Shown here piece after piece: positions 1-6,323 of a stretch of 8,019 nucleotides of DNA. A program made the position numbers and the translations under genes. The notes beneath the pieces are model-generated. The model was not told the DNA's origin, searched no databases, and was given only the letters and a program-made list of their open reading frames with translations. This DNA is from Methylohalobius sp964654415 (GTDB lineage: Bacteria; Pseudomonadota; Gammaproteobacteria; Methylococcales; Methylothermaceae): the NCBI GenBank assembly GCA_964654415.1, contig CAZZIP010000028.1:1-8019 (forward strand), read 5' to 3'. Each line of letters opens with the position of its first letter. Position 1 is the first letter of the stretch.

Positions 1-367
1 CGTCTGTTTTCTCGCCCGCGTCAAATAACGCTGCGGTCGATCCCCGCGTGCGCGGGGGAGTCCGGGAAGGTTTGGTATGCGATATGCTTGCCTTGGGTCG
101 ATCCCCGCGTGCGCGGGGGAGTCCCTGGCAAGCGCAGAGAGTGCCGCTGCCTCTGGGGTCGATCCCCGCGTGCGCGGGGGAGTCCTTGATTTCAAGCCTA
201 GGAGAATCACATTTGAGGGTCGATCCCCGCGTGCGCGGGGGAGTCGGAGCTGTCTGAAGAGCGAAAACGCTTGATGGAGGTCGATCCCCGCGTGCGCGGG
301 GGAGTCTGTAAACAATCCTAGCTTCTTTCATGAAGCTAGGGTCGATCCCCGCGTGCGCGGGGGAGTC
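1..367 (-). CRISPR. Type I-E CRISPR array, six full repeats, continuing past the left edge
   Basis: Six identical 28-bp repeats occupy 35-62, 96-123, 157-184, 218-245, 279-306 and 340-367, at an exact 61-bp period. Read on the minus strand, each repeat is GACTC, then a hairpin CCCCGCG-CA-CGCGGGG, then ATCGACC. This matches the I-E repeat family (E. coli type: a CCCCGCG stem followed by ATAAACC). Cas6e is expected to cut at the 3' base of the stem, leaving a 5' handle of AUCGACC plus one base. The five enclosed spacers (307-339, 246-278, 185-217, 124-156, 63-95, in leader-to-distal order) are each 33 nt, equal to one PAM-derived base plus 32 nt. Positions 2-34 form a sixth 33-nt spacer, and base 1 (C) fits the end of a further repeat. 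The absence of any repeat degeneration suggests the trailer end has not been reached. Spacer targets cannot be identified by eye. Confidence 0.98.
317..340. repeat. Perfect inverted repeat inside the leader-proximal spacer
   Basis: CCTAGCTTC (317-325) and GAAGCTAGG (332-340) are exact reverse complements separated by a 6-nt loop TTTCAT. The right arm includes the first base of the repeat core at 340. The whole structure sits in the first spacer after the leader. In the crRNA the stem would take up the start of the guide, as discussed in the findings. It may reflect a hairpin such as a terminator or operator in the invading DNA from which the spacer was taken. Confidence 0.9.
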
Positions 368-434
368 CCTTGATTCTAACCTATTGTCCCAGCTGAGAAA
401 AACCATTTTTTAAAGAGCTAGGCGCGTTTTTTGC
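368..434 (-). promoter_or_regulatory. CRISPR leader between cas2 and the first repeat
   Basis: This 67-bp AT-rich stretch starts right after the cas2 stop codon and ends at the first repeat, in a locus that is otherwise GC-rich. That is where a I-E leader should be. On the minus strand it contains A/T tracts (TTTAAAAAATGG and TTTTTC) and the motif CAATAGGTTA ending 9 nt before the repeat. From memory, the E. coli CRISPR-I leader has a similar TAATAGGTTA at nearly the same distance from its first repeat. Leaders of this family bind IHF, which bends the DNA so that Cas1-Cas2 integrate at the first repeat. I see no full match to the IHF consensus, only an AATCAA half. The array promoter should lie here or in the end of cas2. 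TAGAAT just before the repeat resembles a -10 box but has no convincing -35 partner. Confidence 0.85.
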
Positions 435-743
435 TTAAGAATTGACTGGAGGTGCCCTTTTGGCTAAGAACAGCCCATCGACTTCAACGAGCTCGATCGA
501 CGGTGTACCTAGAGTGCGCACTGCCTGACCACCTGGCACCTCGCGTTCCTGCCAGACCATCACGATCGAGGCATCCTGCTCGTTAGGAAACCAATCCTCC
601 AGCACTTTCCAGACACGCGCGCGTACCGCGGGAGAGATGCGCGGGGCGCTATAGACGCCTGGCGCCAACTCCAGCATGACGGAGGCCAAAAAGCCGCGTA
701 CCCGTGGTGACACGTTACGCGTTACCACCACAGTCATCGACAT
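435..743 (-). CDS. cas2: CRISPR-associated endoribonuclease family protein Cas2, type I-E (Cas2e)
   Basis: The 102-residue product begins MSMTVVVTRNVSPRVRGF and continues with MLELAPGVYSAP, WKVLEDWF and SIVMVWQE, then a C-terminal LVEVDGLFLAKR segment. This is the Cas2e pattern and is slightly longer than E. coli Cas2 (94 residues). Cas2 is a ferredoxin-like dimer that holds two Cas1 dimers together in the spacer-integration complex; in I-E its C-terminal tail docks onto Cas1. The start at 743 is chosen because AAGGAG (751-756) lies 7 nt upstream; a second ATG follows at 737. The gene overlaps the end of cas1 by 29 bp, so the two are probably translationally coupled. Residue 9 is Arg where, from memory, E. 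coli Cas2 has Glu9, the residue tied to its nuclease activity but not needed for acquisition. The stop codon is followed directly by the leader. Confidence 0.97.
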   Translation of the reverse strand: MSMTVVVTRNVSPRVRGFLASVMLELAPGVYSAPRISPAVRARVWKVLEDWFPNEQDASIVMVWQEREVPGGQAVRTLGTPSIELVEVDGLFLAKRAPPVNS

Positions 744-1614
744 TGAACAGCTCCTTGATGCGATCGATCATCTTAGCGATGAGCTTTTCCTGCCGAAAGA
801 CTCTGGCGGCTCGATAACGCACTTCGCGTTCGAGTGAGTCAGTCTTGCCCTCCTGATAAGCCTTCACAGCGCCAAAGGCAAGCGGCAGGGTCACGTCTAC
901 CCGGTAGAGATCGGCGATGTCGAGCGTGAAAGCATTGCTCGAATCTTCGTGAATGAATCCCAACGGGGGCAACGCGCCGACGGCGGCTACAGCAATGTCG
1001 GCGGCGGCTTCAACGAAGGTGGCAGCGTGGTTGATGGCCTGGTTGGGCAGGTCGGCGGCAGTGGGGTTGTCGCGGTCGTAGCGACGCCCATCCCACTGGA
1101 TGCCAAACCGCTGTGCTACCAGCCGGTAGCTTTCTTTGAGCCGCGCCCCTTCGATACCGCGCAGCGTGGCGATGTCACGGTGTGGCAACACCCGCCCAAA
1201 GCGCCAGGCATAGAGCTGGCGGGCGGTATCCAGGCGCTTTTTGGGATCGGCCCAAAGGGTTGCATGGGCTCGAGCCACATCCGATCGGCCCTGCCCCATC
1301 GGTGGAGCGGTGTAGGATTTGACGCCACCTTCGCCGACCGCAGCGATCAGAGTACCGTGACGCGCGCACAGCCGCAGCACGTCCTGGGTGATGCTGGTGC
1401 CCGGGCCAAGCAGGATCATGGAGACGGTCTGGTAGGGAATAGCGTAGTCGCCGGCATCCAGCGTTTCGCTTTTAGCGGCGACAAAGCGCAGCGTGCCGTC
1501 CTCTACCGAGAGCTTGCCGTATTCGAGCCACAGCAGACCGTGGCGGTCGACGTGTGGAACACGTGAGGCGGCCAGACCCAAACGGCCCGGCAGCAGTCCT
1601 GGCGTCTGGCTCAT
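715..1614 (-). CDS. cas1: CRISPR-associated integrase Cas1, type I-E
   Basis: Cas1 is the integrase that joins prespacer 3' ends to the leader-repeat boundary. The 299-residue product has the N-terminal beta domain (about residues 15-100, with DRHGLLWLEYGKL, then VSMILLGPGTSIT) and the alpha-helical catalytic domain. The metal-binding residues are Glu155 (RGIEGARLK), His222 (GFIHEDSSNAF), Asp232 and Asp235 (LDIADLYR). Their spacing of 67, 10 and 3 residues is the same as E141, H208, D218 and D221 of the E. coli enzyme (305 residues). The start at 1614 forms an ATGA overlap with the cas6e stop. An open frame continues upstream to 1866, but those 84 codons lie within cas6e and have no Cas1 character. 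No clear Shine-Dalgarno precedes the ATG, so translation probably depends on coupling to cas6e. The 3' end overlaps cas2. Confidence 0.97.
   Translation of the reverse strand: MSQTPGLLPGRLGLAASRVPHVDRHGLLWLEYGKLSVEDGTLRFVAAKSETLDAGDYAIPYQTVSMILLGPGTSITQDVLRLCARHGTLIAAVGEGGVKSYTAPPMGQGRSDVARAHATLWADPKKRLDTARQLYAWRFGRVLPHRDIATLRGIEGARLKESYRLVAQRFGIQWDGRRYDRDNPTAADLPNQAINHAATFVEAAADIAVAAVGALPPLGFIHEDSSNAFTLDIADLYRVDVTLPLAFGAVKAYQEGKTDSLEREVRYRAARVFRQEKLIAKMIDRIKELFNVDDCGGNA
751..756 (-). promoter_or_regulatory. Ribosome binding site of cas2 (AAGGAG)
   Basis: AAGGAG on the minus strand lies 7 nt before the ATG at 743 and inside the cas1 coding region. It supports the ATG at 743 over the in-frame ATG at 737, and so the 29-bp overlap of cas1 and cas2. 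Confidence 0.75.
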
Positions 1615-2306
1615 CGCGGCGGAGCGAGCAACACCATGCCAAAGCCAAAGGCCCGATGGCGGCCAATGCCGCGGGCGAGCAATTTGGCAAAGCGTTCGCC
1701 ATCCCGAACCACAGCTTCGGCTAGGAACAGCGCCTGCGGACGTTCGACGACGCGCAGACGGTTGGTGCCGTTGCGTGCCCGGCGCAGCAGGCGGCTGCGG
1801 GCCGACATACCCAACAGATCGACCCGTTCCAGATGCAAGGCCTGCCCCCACTGGCGGGCGAACCACTCGCGATACACCTCGCCACGGGCGGGGGCATCCT
1901 CACCCAGCCGGTCGAGCGCGCGCAGGTACACATCCTTTTCTTCATCGTCCTTGCGCACCACCGGACAGGTCAGCACCTCCAGCCGCAGGCGGCGGCCTGC
2001 CGCCCAGGCTTCGGGCATGGGCTTGCTGGCCATGCCTTCAGCGTCCAGCGCCGCCCAGGCAGACGGATCGGCAAAAGTCCGCGCTTGTGCTAGCAAGGTA
2101 GCTGCATCCGTGTTGGCATAGGCGAGCACTTCGTTGCGCCGCTCCAAATAGCGAAACGGCTTTGGGGCCAGATCCCCAAACAGAGCAGCCAACCAGGCGT
2201 GCAGCATGTAGCCTAAAGTTTCGTCTTCTTGGGCAATGCCGTGATCATAGGCAAAGCGCAGCAGGCGCGGGGCGTGCACAGGGATGCGCACAAGATACAA
2301 GCTCAT
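1611..2306 (-). CDS. cas6e: CRISPR RNA endoribonuclease Cas6e (CasE/Cse3)
   Basis: Cas6e cuts each repeat of the precursor RNA at the 3' base of its hairpin and stays bound to the crRNA 3' end as a Cascade subunit. The 231-residue product is of normal size for the family. It opens with the first ferredoxin-like strand MSLYLVRIPV. His22 (AYDHG) is the likely general catalyst, in the place of the catalytic His of E. coli and Thermus Cas6e. The C-terminal glycine-rich loop GIGRHRAFGFG (residues 213-223) is the most diagnostic feature of the family. The ATG at 2306 overlaps the cas5e stop as ATGA, and GAGGTGG (2311-2317) supplies a good ribosome site. The substrate is present in the same window: repeats with a 6-7 bp GC stem. 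Confidence 0.96.
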   Translation of the reverse strand: MSLYLVRIPVHAPRLLRFAYDHGIAQEDETLGYMLHAWLAALFGDLAPKPFRYLERRNEVLAYANTDAATLLAQARTFADPSAWAALDAEGMASKPMPEAWAAGRRLRLEVLTCPVVRKDDEEKDVYLRALDRLGEDAPARGEVYREWFARQWGQALHLERVDLLGMSARSRLLRRARNGTNRLRVVERPQALFLAEAVVRDGERFAKLLARGIGRHRAFGFGMVLLAPPR

Positions 2307-3016
2307 GGCTCCACCTCTAGTAAGCCGACGGCATAACGTTCACTGCCGATGTGGATGTTATTAGCCCAGTCGCGCCGGTCGAAGCGTTCTTCGGTGCCCG
2401 CCCCCTGCCCTTCTTCGAGCGGCCAGAGAGCCTGAATGACACGGGGCCTTCGCCGGGGGCCGATGTCGGCCAAGGGCTCGGCGGCCAATGCCGCTTTCAC
2501 CCCTGTAGCCTGACGGCGGCCCACGAGAATCGGCGCAGCCGGTAAGCATGGCTTGCGGCCGATAAACAATGGCCGGGCCGGCGTGCGCAGGGCGTATTCG
2601 AGATCAACCACGGTGGGGCTACCCGTGCCGATCAGCGTGAGCGCAACAGTGGCCACCCCGTTGGCCCAATAGTCGCGAAAGCGAATATGGGTACCGGTGG
2701 CGGCGGAGCCGCCTTTGCGGTCTTCGCGATAGCCGCGTGTGGTCCAGCCGGTGTCGATCATGAAGTCTTGACCAAGATCGACCGTTTGATAGTCAGTAAG
2801 CAAAACCGGCTCGGCATCCCAACGCGCCGCGAAGCGCAGGCGGTCTTGCAGGATCTGGAGTCTGGCGGCATCGCGGTGGTCCCAGCCAAGGGCATTGCCC
2901 AGCAATCCCGCCAGCATGGATCGGCCCGGGAAACGCCAGGTGGGGTTGTTTTGATCCACCACCACGGCTCCGAAGCTCATCAGGGGCGCATCGAAGCGCA
3001 GCATGAGGACATCCAT
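2303..3016 (-). CDS. cas5e: Cascade subunit Cas5e (CasD), crRNA 5'-handle binding
   Basis: Cas5e caps the 5' end of the crRNA in Cascade, gripping the 8-nt handle and contacting Cse1 and the Cas7 backbone. The 237-residue product (E. coli CasD: 224) starts with an RRM-type strand MDVLMLRFDAPLMSFG and the family segment RFPGRSMLAGLLGNALGW at about residues 28-45. Later come RPLFIGRKPCLPAAPIL (about residue 150) and the C-terminal NNIHIGSERYAVG. The start at 3016 lies 10 bp after the cas7e stop and is preceded at 7 nt by GAGGG (3024-3028), which overlaps that stop codon. The gene overlaps cas6e by 4 bp. In the I-E type, Cas5 is not the nuclease, since Cas6e does the processing. Confidence 0.96.
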   Translation of the reverse strand: MDVLMLRFDAPLMSFGAVVVDQNNPTWRFPGRSMLAGLLGNALGWDHRDAARLQILQDRLRFAARWDAEPVLLTDYQTVDLGQDFMIDTGWTTRGYREDRKGGSAATGTHIRFRDYWANGVATVALTLIGTGSPTVVDLEYALRTPARPLFIGRKPCLPAAPILVGRRQATGVKAALAAEPLADIGPRRRPRVIQALWPLEEGQGAGTEERFDRRDWANNIHIGSERYAVGLLEVEP

Positions 3017-3026
3017 GGGTCAGCCC

Positions 3027-4157
3027 TCATGCCTGTGGGCCGAAGATGGCGTCCATCGCCTGACGCACCGTGTGGGACACGGGATGCGCTGTGGGCAGAT
3101 GCGGCGGCTGGTCCAGCGTGGTGGACAGGAAGCGCCCCTCTCCCTTCACCGGCCCGCCATACATGGCATCGAGCCGCTGGACGTAGTCGGCCAGGCGCTG
3201 GAGCGCCGCATTTCGCAGGTCCACCTTGCCGTCGGGGCGCAGCGCTTCCAGGAACGCATTGGCCAGGCTGCGCGGCTGGGATCGTCCGATTTCCAGAAAG
3301 AGCACGTCGGCCCAGGCATAGGGCGCGGTACTGCCCTTCTTGGCGCCCGGGCTTTGCCGCGCGATGCTGTCGATAAGTGCCTCCAGCACCTGCCGGGCGC
3401 GCGAGGTGTCCTGTTTTTTGTCGTCTGCTGAGAGGTTGGCGACCAACAGCGGGACATCCACGGCCACGTAGCCGTAATACACGCCCGCGCCGAGTTCGGT
3501 TTGGTTGGCGTGCGCGGCGCCGGTTTCGTCGTCGCGGTTGAGGTCATCGACGACGGTGAAATAGTCCATCTCGGTGTGAGCCGCATGCACCGTGAACGCA
3601 TGGGCCACGTGCACCGGCGCATCGACGCGGGCAAGCAGGTCGGAGGTGACCATGCGGCCAAAGAGCGCGGCCGTCAGTCCCGCTGCCGATTTGCTCATGG
3701 CTTTGAGGTTGTCTTTTTCCTCCTTGGACTTGAGCCGCTCGGCCAGCGCCTTGGCCGGGTCGGTTTCCTGGCTGACTTGTTTGAGCATATCAGCGAAATA
3801 GCCGGCCTCACGCAGTCCGAACAATACGGGCTGGTTCAGATCGCCATCGTCCTTGACACCCCCATCGATAACGGCCTTGGCTAAGGGTTTGATCAAGGAC
3901 GCGGCCAACGCTTCAGGAACGCCTGCCTGAACGGCCTTGGGCAATACCGTGCGGGTGAAGAACGAACGGGTGCGCTGGCCGTCCGTTTCATTGGGCAGCC
4001 GCTTCGTGAGATCCTCGCGCCAATGGCGCTTGAGACACTGGGACGATACGCGCAGCCGGATCGCGTTGCCAAATGGGATGCGCTTGGCAAGGTTGGCGTC
4101 GTCGCGGTTCAACAAGCTGGCCGGGTAGGAGGTAAGCGTGTGGATTTGCAAAAACAT
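3027..4157 (-). CDS. cas7e: Cascade backbone subunit Cas7e (CasC/Cse4)
   Basis: Six copies of Cas7e form the helical spine of Cascade along the guide RNA. The 376-residue product (E. coli CasC: 363) opens with the family signature IHTLTSYPASLLNRDD, then FGNAIRLRVSSQCLKRHWR, where the RVSSQ-KR stretch is near-invariant. TSDLLARVDAPVHVAHAFTVH and the MDYFTVVDDL segment are also typical, as is GAGVYYGYVAVDV. The start at 4157 is fixed by AAGGAG (4165-4170) 7 nt upstream, and the ATG lies 4 bp after the cse2 stop. The same frame stays open upstream to 4316, but that part overlaps cse2 and has no family character. This is the only start in the operon besides cas2 with a full AAGGAG, which fits the need for more Cas7 than any other subunit; that link is inference. 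Confidence 0.97.
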   Translation of the reverse strand: MFLQIHTLTSYPASLLNRDDANLAKRIPFGNAIRLRVSSQCLKRHWREDLTKRLPNETDGQRTRSFFTRTVLPKAVQAGVPEALAASLIKPLAKAVIDGGVKDDGDLNQPVLFGLREAGYFADMLKQVSQETDPAKALAERLKSKEEKDNLKAMSKSAAGLTAALFGRMVTSDLLARVDAPVHVAHAFTVHAAHTEMDYFTVVDDLNRDDETGAAHANQTELGAGVYYGYVAVDVPLLVANLSADDKKQDTSRARQVLEALIDSIARQSPGAKKGSTAPYAWADVLFLEIGRSQPRSLANAFLEALRPDGKVDLRNAALQRLADYVQRLDAMYGGPVKGEGRFLSTTLDQPPHLPTAHPVSHTVRQAMDAIFGPQA

Positions 4158-4161
4158 AGTT

Positions 4162-4689
4162 TTACTCCTTGGCTTGTTGTGAGAGTTGGCGGTAATAGGC
4201 ATGGGCGATGCGACGGTGGATAGACTCGCGTTTGGCAGTATCCACAGCCAGCAGAAATCGCGCGGCCTCGGTCCAGTCGAAACGCTCGCCCTTGGCGGCG
4301 AGAAAGCGCACCGCACTCATGAATAGTTCGATGCGCACATCGTCCGGAGCAGAAAGCAGCCGCTCCAGTCGGCCTTCGGCAAAGCCGCTTTCGGCCAGCG
4401 CCTGGCCCAAGGGGCGTTTCGGGTCATGGCTTGCCTCGCCGCACACGGCCAGCCCCCAGGCGAGCGTCATCCACGCTTCGGTTTGGGCCTCATTGGGCAG
4501 ATCGCCGTCCATGTGGCGCAGCCACAGCCGGTAAAAGGCCAAGGGCACCGGTTGACCCGGCGCCCAGCGTTTGAGGGATGCGCGATCACCGCTTGGATAG
4601 CGGGATGAGCCGATCACGCCCGCCAGCAAGTTGATGCGGGAGCCAAGCGTCGAATCCGGTGCGGGTGCGGTTTGAACGGGGGATATCAT
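4162..4689 (-). CDS. cse2: Cascade small subunit Cse2 (CasB, Cas11 family)
   Basis: Two copies of Cse2 form the belly of Cascade, stabilising the R-loop and holding the displaced strand. The 175-residue product (E. coli CasB: 160) appears to be all-helical. It has the typical RASLKRWAPGQPVPLAFYRLW segment (residues about 36-56) and a basic C-terminal part with FDWTEAARFLLAVD and HRRIAHAYYRQL. The first 15 or so residues are Pro/Ala-rich and are probably disordered. The ATG at 4689 overlaps the cse1 stop as ATGA, and GGAGG (4700-4704) lies 10 nt upstream. Cse2 is poorly conserved across the type, so its identity rests on both the sequence pattern and its place between cse1 and cas7e. Confidence 0.94.
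   Translation of the reverse strand: MISPVQTAPAPDSTLGSRINLLAGVIGSSRYPSGDRASLKRWAPGQPVPLAFYRLWLRHMDGDLPNEAQTEAWMTLAWGLAVCGEASHDPKRPLGQALAESGFAEGRLERLLSAPDDVRIELFMSAVRFLAAKGERFDWTEAARFLLAVDTAKRESIHRRIAHAYYRQLSQQAKE
4165..4170 (-). promoter_or_regulatory. Ribosome binding site of cas7e (AAGGAG)
   Basis: AAGGAG on the minus strand overlaps the last codons of cse2 and sits 7 nt before the ATG at 4157. It decides that start against the longer open frame reaching 4316. Confidence 0.8.
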
Positions 4690-6323
4690 GTGGTGGTTTC
4701 CTCCATGGTGTTGGCATCAAATTCGGTGGCCTGCCCAGGCATCGGCAAGTGGTTTTTCCTGAGCATGCCGCGAAAAGCGCGGTGGGCTTGAGTGACGGCT
4801 CGCCAGGTACGGTTGGTAGGCAGCGGTAAGCGCTGGGTGGCCGCGTCGAGCAGGTCTTGCGCCATATTGACGAGCTGCTGCTGCCAGTCGCTGCGTATGG
4901 CTTCGTGTGCTTCATCGGCGCCGCGCCAGAGCGTGGGAAAAAAACGCTGTTCCCACGCCTTGATGAATTCGTCTTTAACAGACCCAACCAAAAGCTTGAT
5001 TCGATCGAAAGAAGGTTTCTTGTTTTTGTCTTTCTTTGCCTCAAGCAGCGTGGCCAAATCGCGATCAAGACTACCGTCTGAACCTATAAACTTTCTTGCT
5101 AGTTCTAGCAGCAGTACTTCTAGGGCGAGAGACAAAGTAGTTTGCACACTTTCAGCGTCATTTAACAGTCGCTGCGCTAAATGTGCCAGCGTGTCACGCT
5201 TATCTCGATTCAACAAACTAATGCGGACCTTGGAAGGGACTGGTAATTCAACTCGATAGAAACCATCAGTTTTGCAATTCCCTCCAGAGGCTAAAACGCT
5301 GGCAACCAGCCAACCGTAAGCATCAGCGGATCTCGGTTCAAGAAGTCCCGTCGATGGTTGAATCCCTTGCTTGAATATCACCCTGCAAAGAAGTTTTGGA
5401 GTGAATCCAGGTTTCTGGACTGTCAGGGCGGTCCCTTCTGTGGTTATAGGAATCCAAGGGTCACCGACGTCGCCCTTGTGTGGCTCTTTTGGACCAATTT
5501 GACGTGCTCCACTTCCCGCCTGCCAGGCAATGATGGAGTTTTTCGTGGCCTCCATGCGCAAGCGAACCAGACGGGGAGCTTCGATAAACCATGGCTCCAA
5601 ATCTTTCAGGAAAAATTGGTGCTGATCGTGGTTCCAAGGGTGAATCCACGTTAAGACCACCCCTCTTGCTTTATAGCCGTAACTTCCTGCAAGAATTGTT
5701 TTGCGCAGCAGACTGAGCTCGTGTGTTTCATCGCAAAAACGCTGCGATGGCCGTAGGTCGCGAACCCAAGCCACGATTGGACGACTACCCGAGCCAGAAT
5801 TCATTCTGGCTATTCCGTTATAGGTGCCAGCCCCTCCGCCATATGGGGTAATCGTTTGCCTGGTCATCAGAGCGTAAATCCAAGCTTCAAGCTCGTCTTC
5901 CGCAATTCGAGCGGATTTGACGTCGTGGTTCCTCGAGATGAAGAGCACATCAAACTCATCCGGCGTGTATGCGCACGGTTTGTATTTGGCGCTGGAGCAC
6001 CACGGGTGCTGAAAAAACGCCGGCTGGGTCACATCCTCGACCACCAAATGCCACGCGGTTTCCATGCCCTCGGCCAGGTCGAGCAGCCCTCGGCGCCAGT
6101 AGCCGGGGTCGGCAGGAAGCCGATCGGTGGGATGGCGGGCCTGGATGCTGGCGGCCAGTTGCACGAGGAACACATGCCAGGGGTCGGCCTGATGGGCGCG
6201 CAGGCCCGTGTAGCCTTCCACTTTGCCTGCGCTCAGGGCGGCGAGCAGCTCGGGCAGGTTCAGGCGTTGGTGGCCTTGGGGCGTACGCACGCCGATCAGT
6301 GGTTCGGTGAGCAGGTCATACAT
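4686..6323 (-). CDS. casA: Cascade large subunit Cse1 (CasA, Cas8e), PAM recognition
   Basis: Cse1 reads the PAM, opens the target duplex and recruits Cas3. The 545-residue product (E. coli CasA: 502) begins MYDLLTEPLIGVRTPQG, the usual N-terminal signature. It continues with PAFFQHP (residues 101-107), DVLFISRNHDVKSARI (125-140, matching the conserved NHDVK block) and a glycine loop YGGGAGTYNGIARMNSG (161-177) in the region that contacts the PAM. The C-terminal 130 or so residues should be the four-helix bundle that contacts Cse2. The start at 6323 is supported by GGAG (6331-6334) 7 nt upstream and overlaps the cas3 stop by 8 bp. The frame stays open to 6653, but that extension is inside cas3. 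The middle of the gene (about 4981-6060, residues 88-447) is near 51% GC by hand count, while both ends and the neighbouring genes are about 65% or higher. Confidence 0.96.
   Translation of the reverse strand: MYDLLTEPLIGVRTPQGHQRLNLPELLAALSAGKVEGYTGLRAHQADPWHVFLVQLAASIQARHPTDRLPADPGYWRRGLLDLAEGMETAWHLVVEDVTQPAFFQHPWCSSAKYKPCAYTPDEFDVLFISRNHDVKSARIAEDELEAWIYALMTRQTITPYGGGAGTYNGIARMNSGSGSRPIVAWVRDLRPSQRFCDETHELSLLRKTILAGSYGYKARGVVLTWIHPWNHDQHQFFLKDLEPWFIEAPRLVRLRMEATKNSIIAWQAGSGARQIGPKEPHKGDVGDPWIPITTEGTALTVQKPGFTPKLLCRVIFKQGIQPSTGLLEPRSADAYGWLVASVLASGGNCKTDGFYRVELPVPSKVRISLLNRDKRDTLAHLAQRLLNDAESVQTTLSLALEVLLLELARKFIGSDGSLDRDLATLLEAKKDKNKKPSFDRIKLLVGSVKDEFIKAWEQRFFPTLWRGADEAHEAIRSDWQQQLVNMAQDLLDAATQRLPLPTNRTWRAVTQAHRAFRGMLRKNHLPMPGQATEFDANTMEETTT

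Noticed and set aside
48..274. Two open frames of 65-69 codons running through the CRISPR array
   Set aside because: They are translations of the repeat itself (recurring SIPACAGES and DPRVRGG) joined by spacers. This is a common false call over CRISPR arrays, and they lie opposite the transcribed strand.
411..422. CTAGCT in the leader, also found in the hairpin arms of spacer 1
   Set aside because: The match is only about 7-8 bases and the flanks differ. It is short enough to be chance, and no shared mechanism is suggested.
949..1566. 205-codon plus-strand open frame opposite cas1
   Set aside because: It is antisense to a confidently assigned cas1, has no recognisable domain, and is the kind of frame that GC-rich codon bias creates on the opposite strand.
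1615..1866. N-terminal extension of cas1 (84 codons)
   Set aside because: It lies wholly within cas6e in another frame, lacks Cas1 features, and would remove the ATGA coupling at 1611-1614.
2687..3376. 229-codon plus-strand open frame across the cas5e/cas7e junction
   Set aside because: It is antisense to two real genes, low in complexity (Gly, Ala, Pro, Arg), and has no ribosome site or family pattern that I can see.
4158..4316. N-terminal extension of cas7e (53 codons)
   Set aside because: It overlaps cse2, and the start at 4157 has AAGGAG at the right distance and begins the family signature almost at once.
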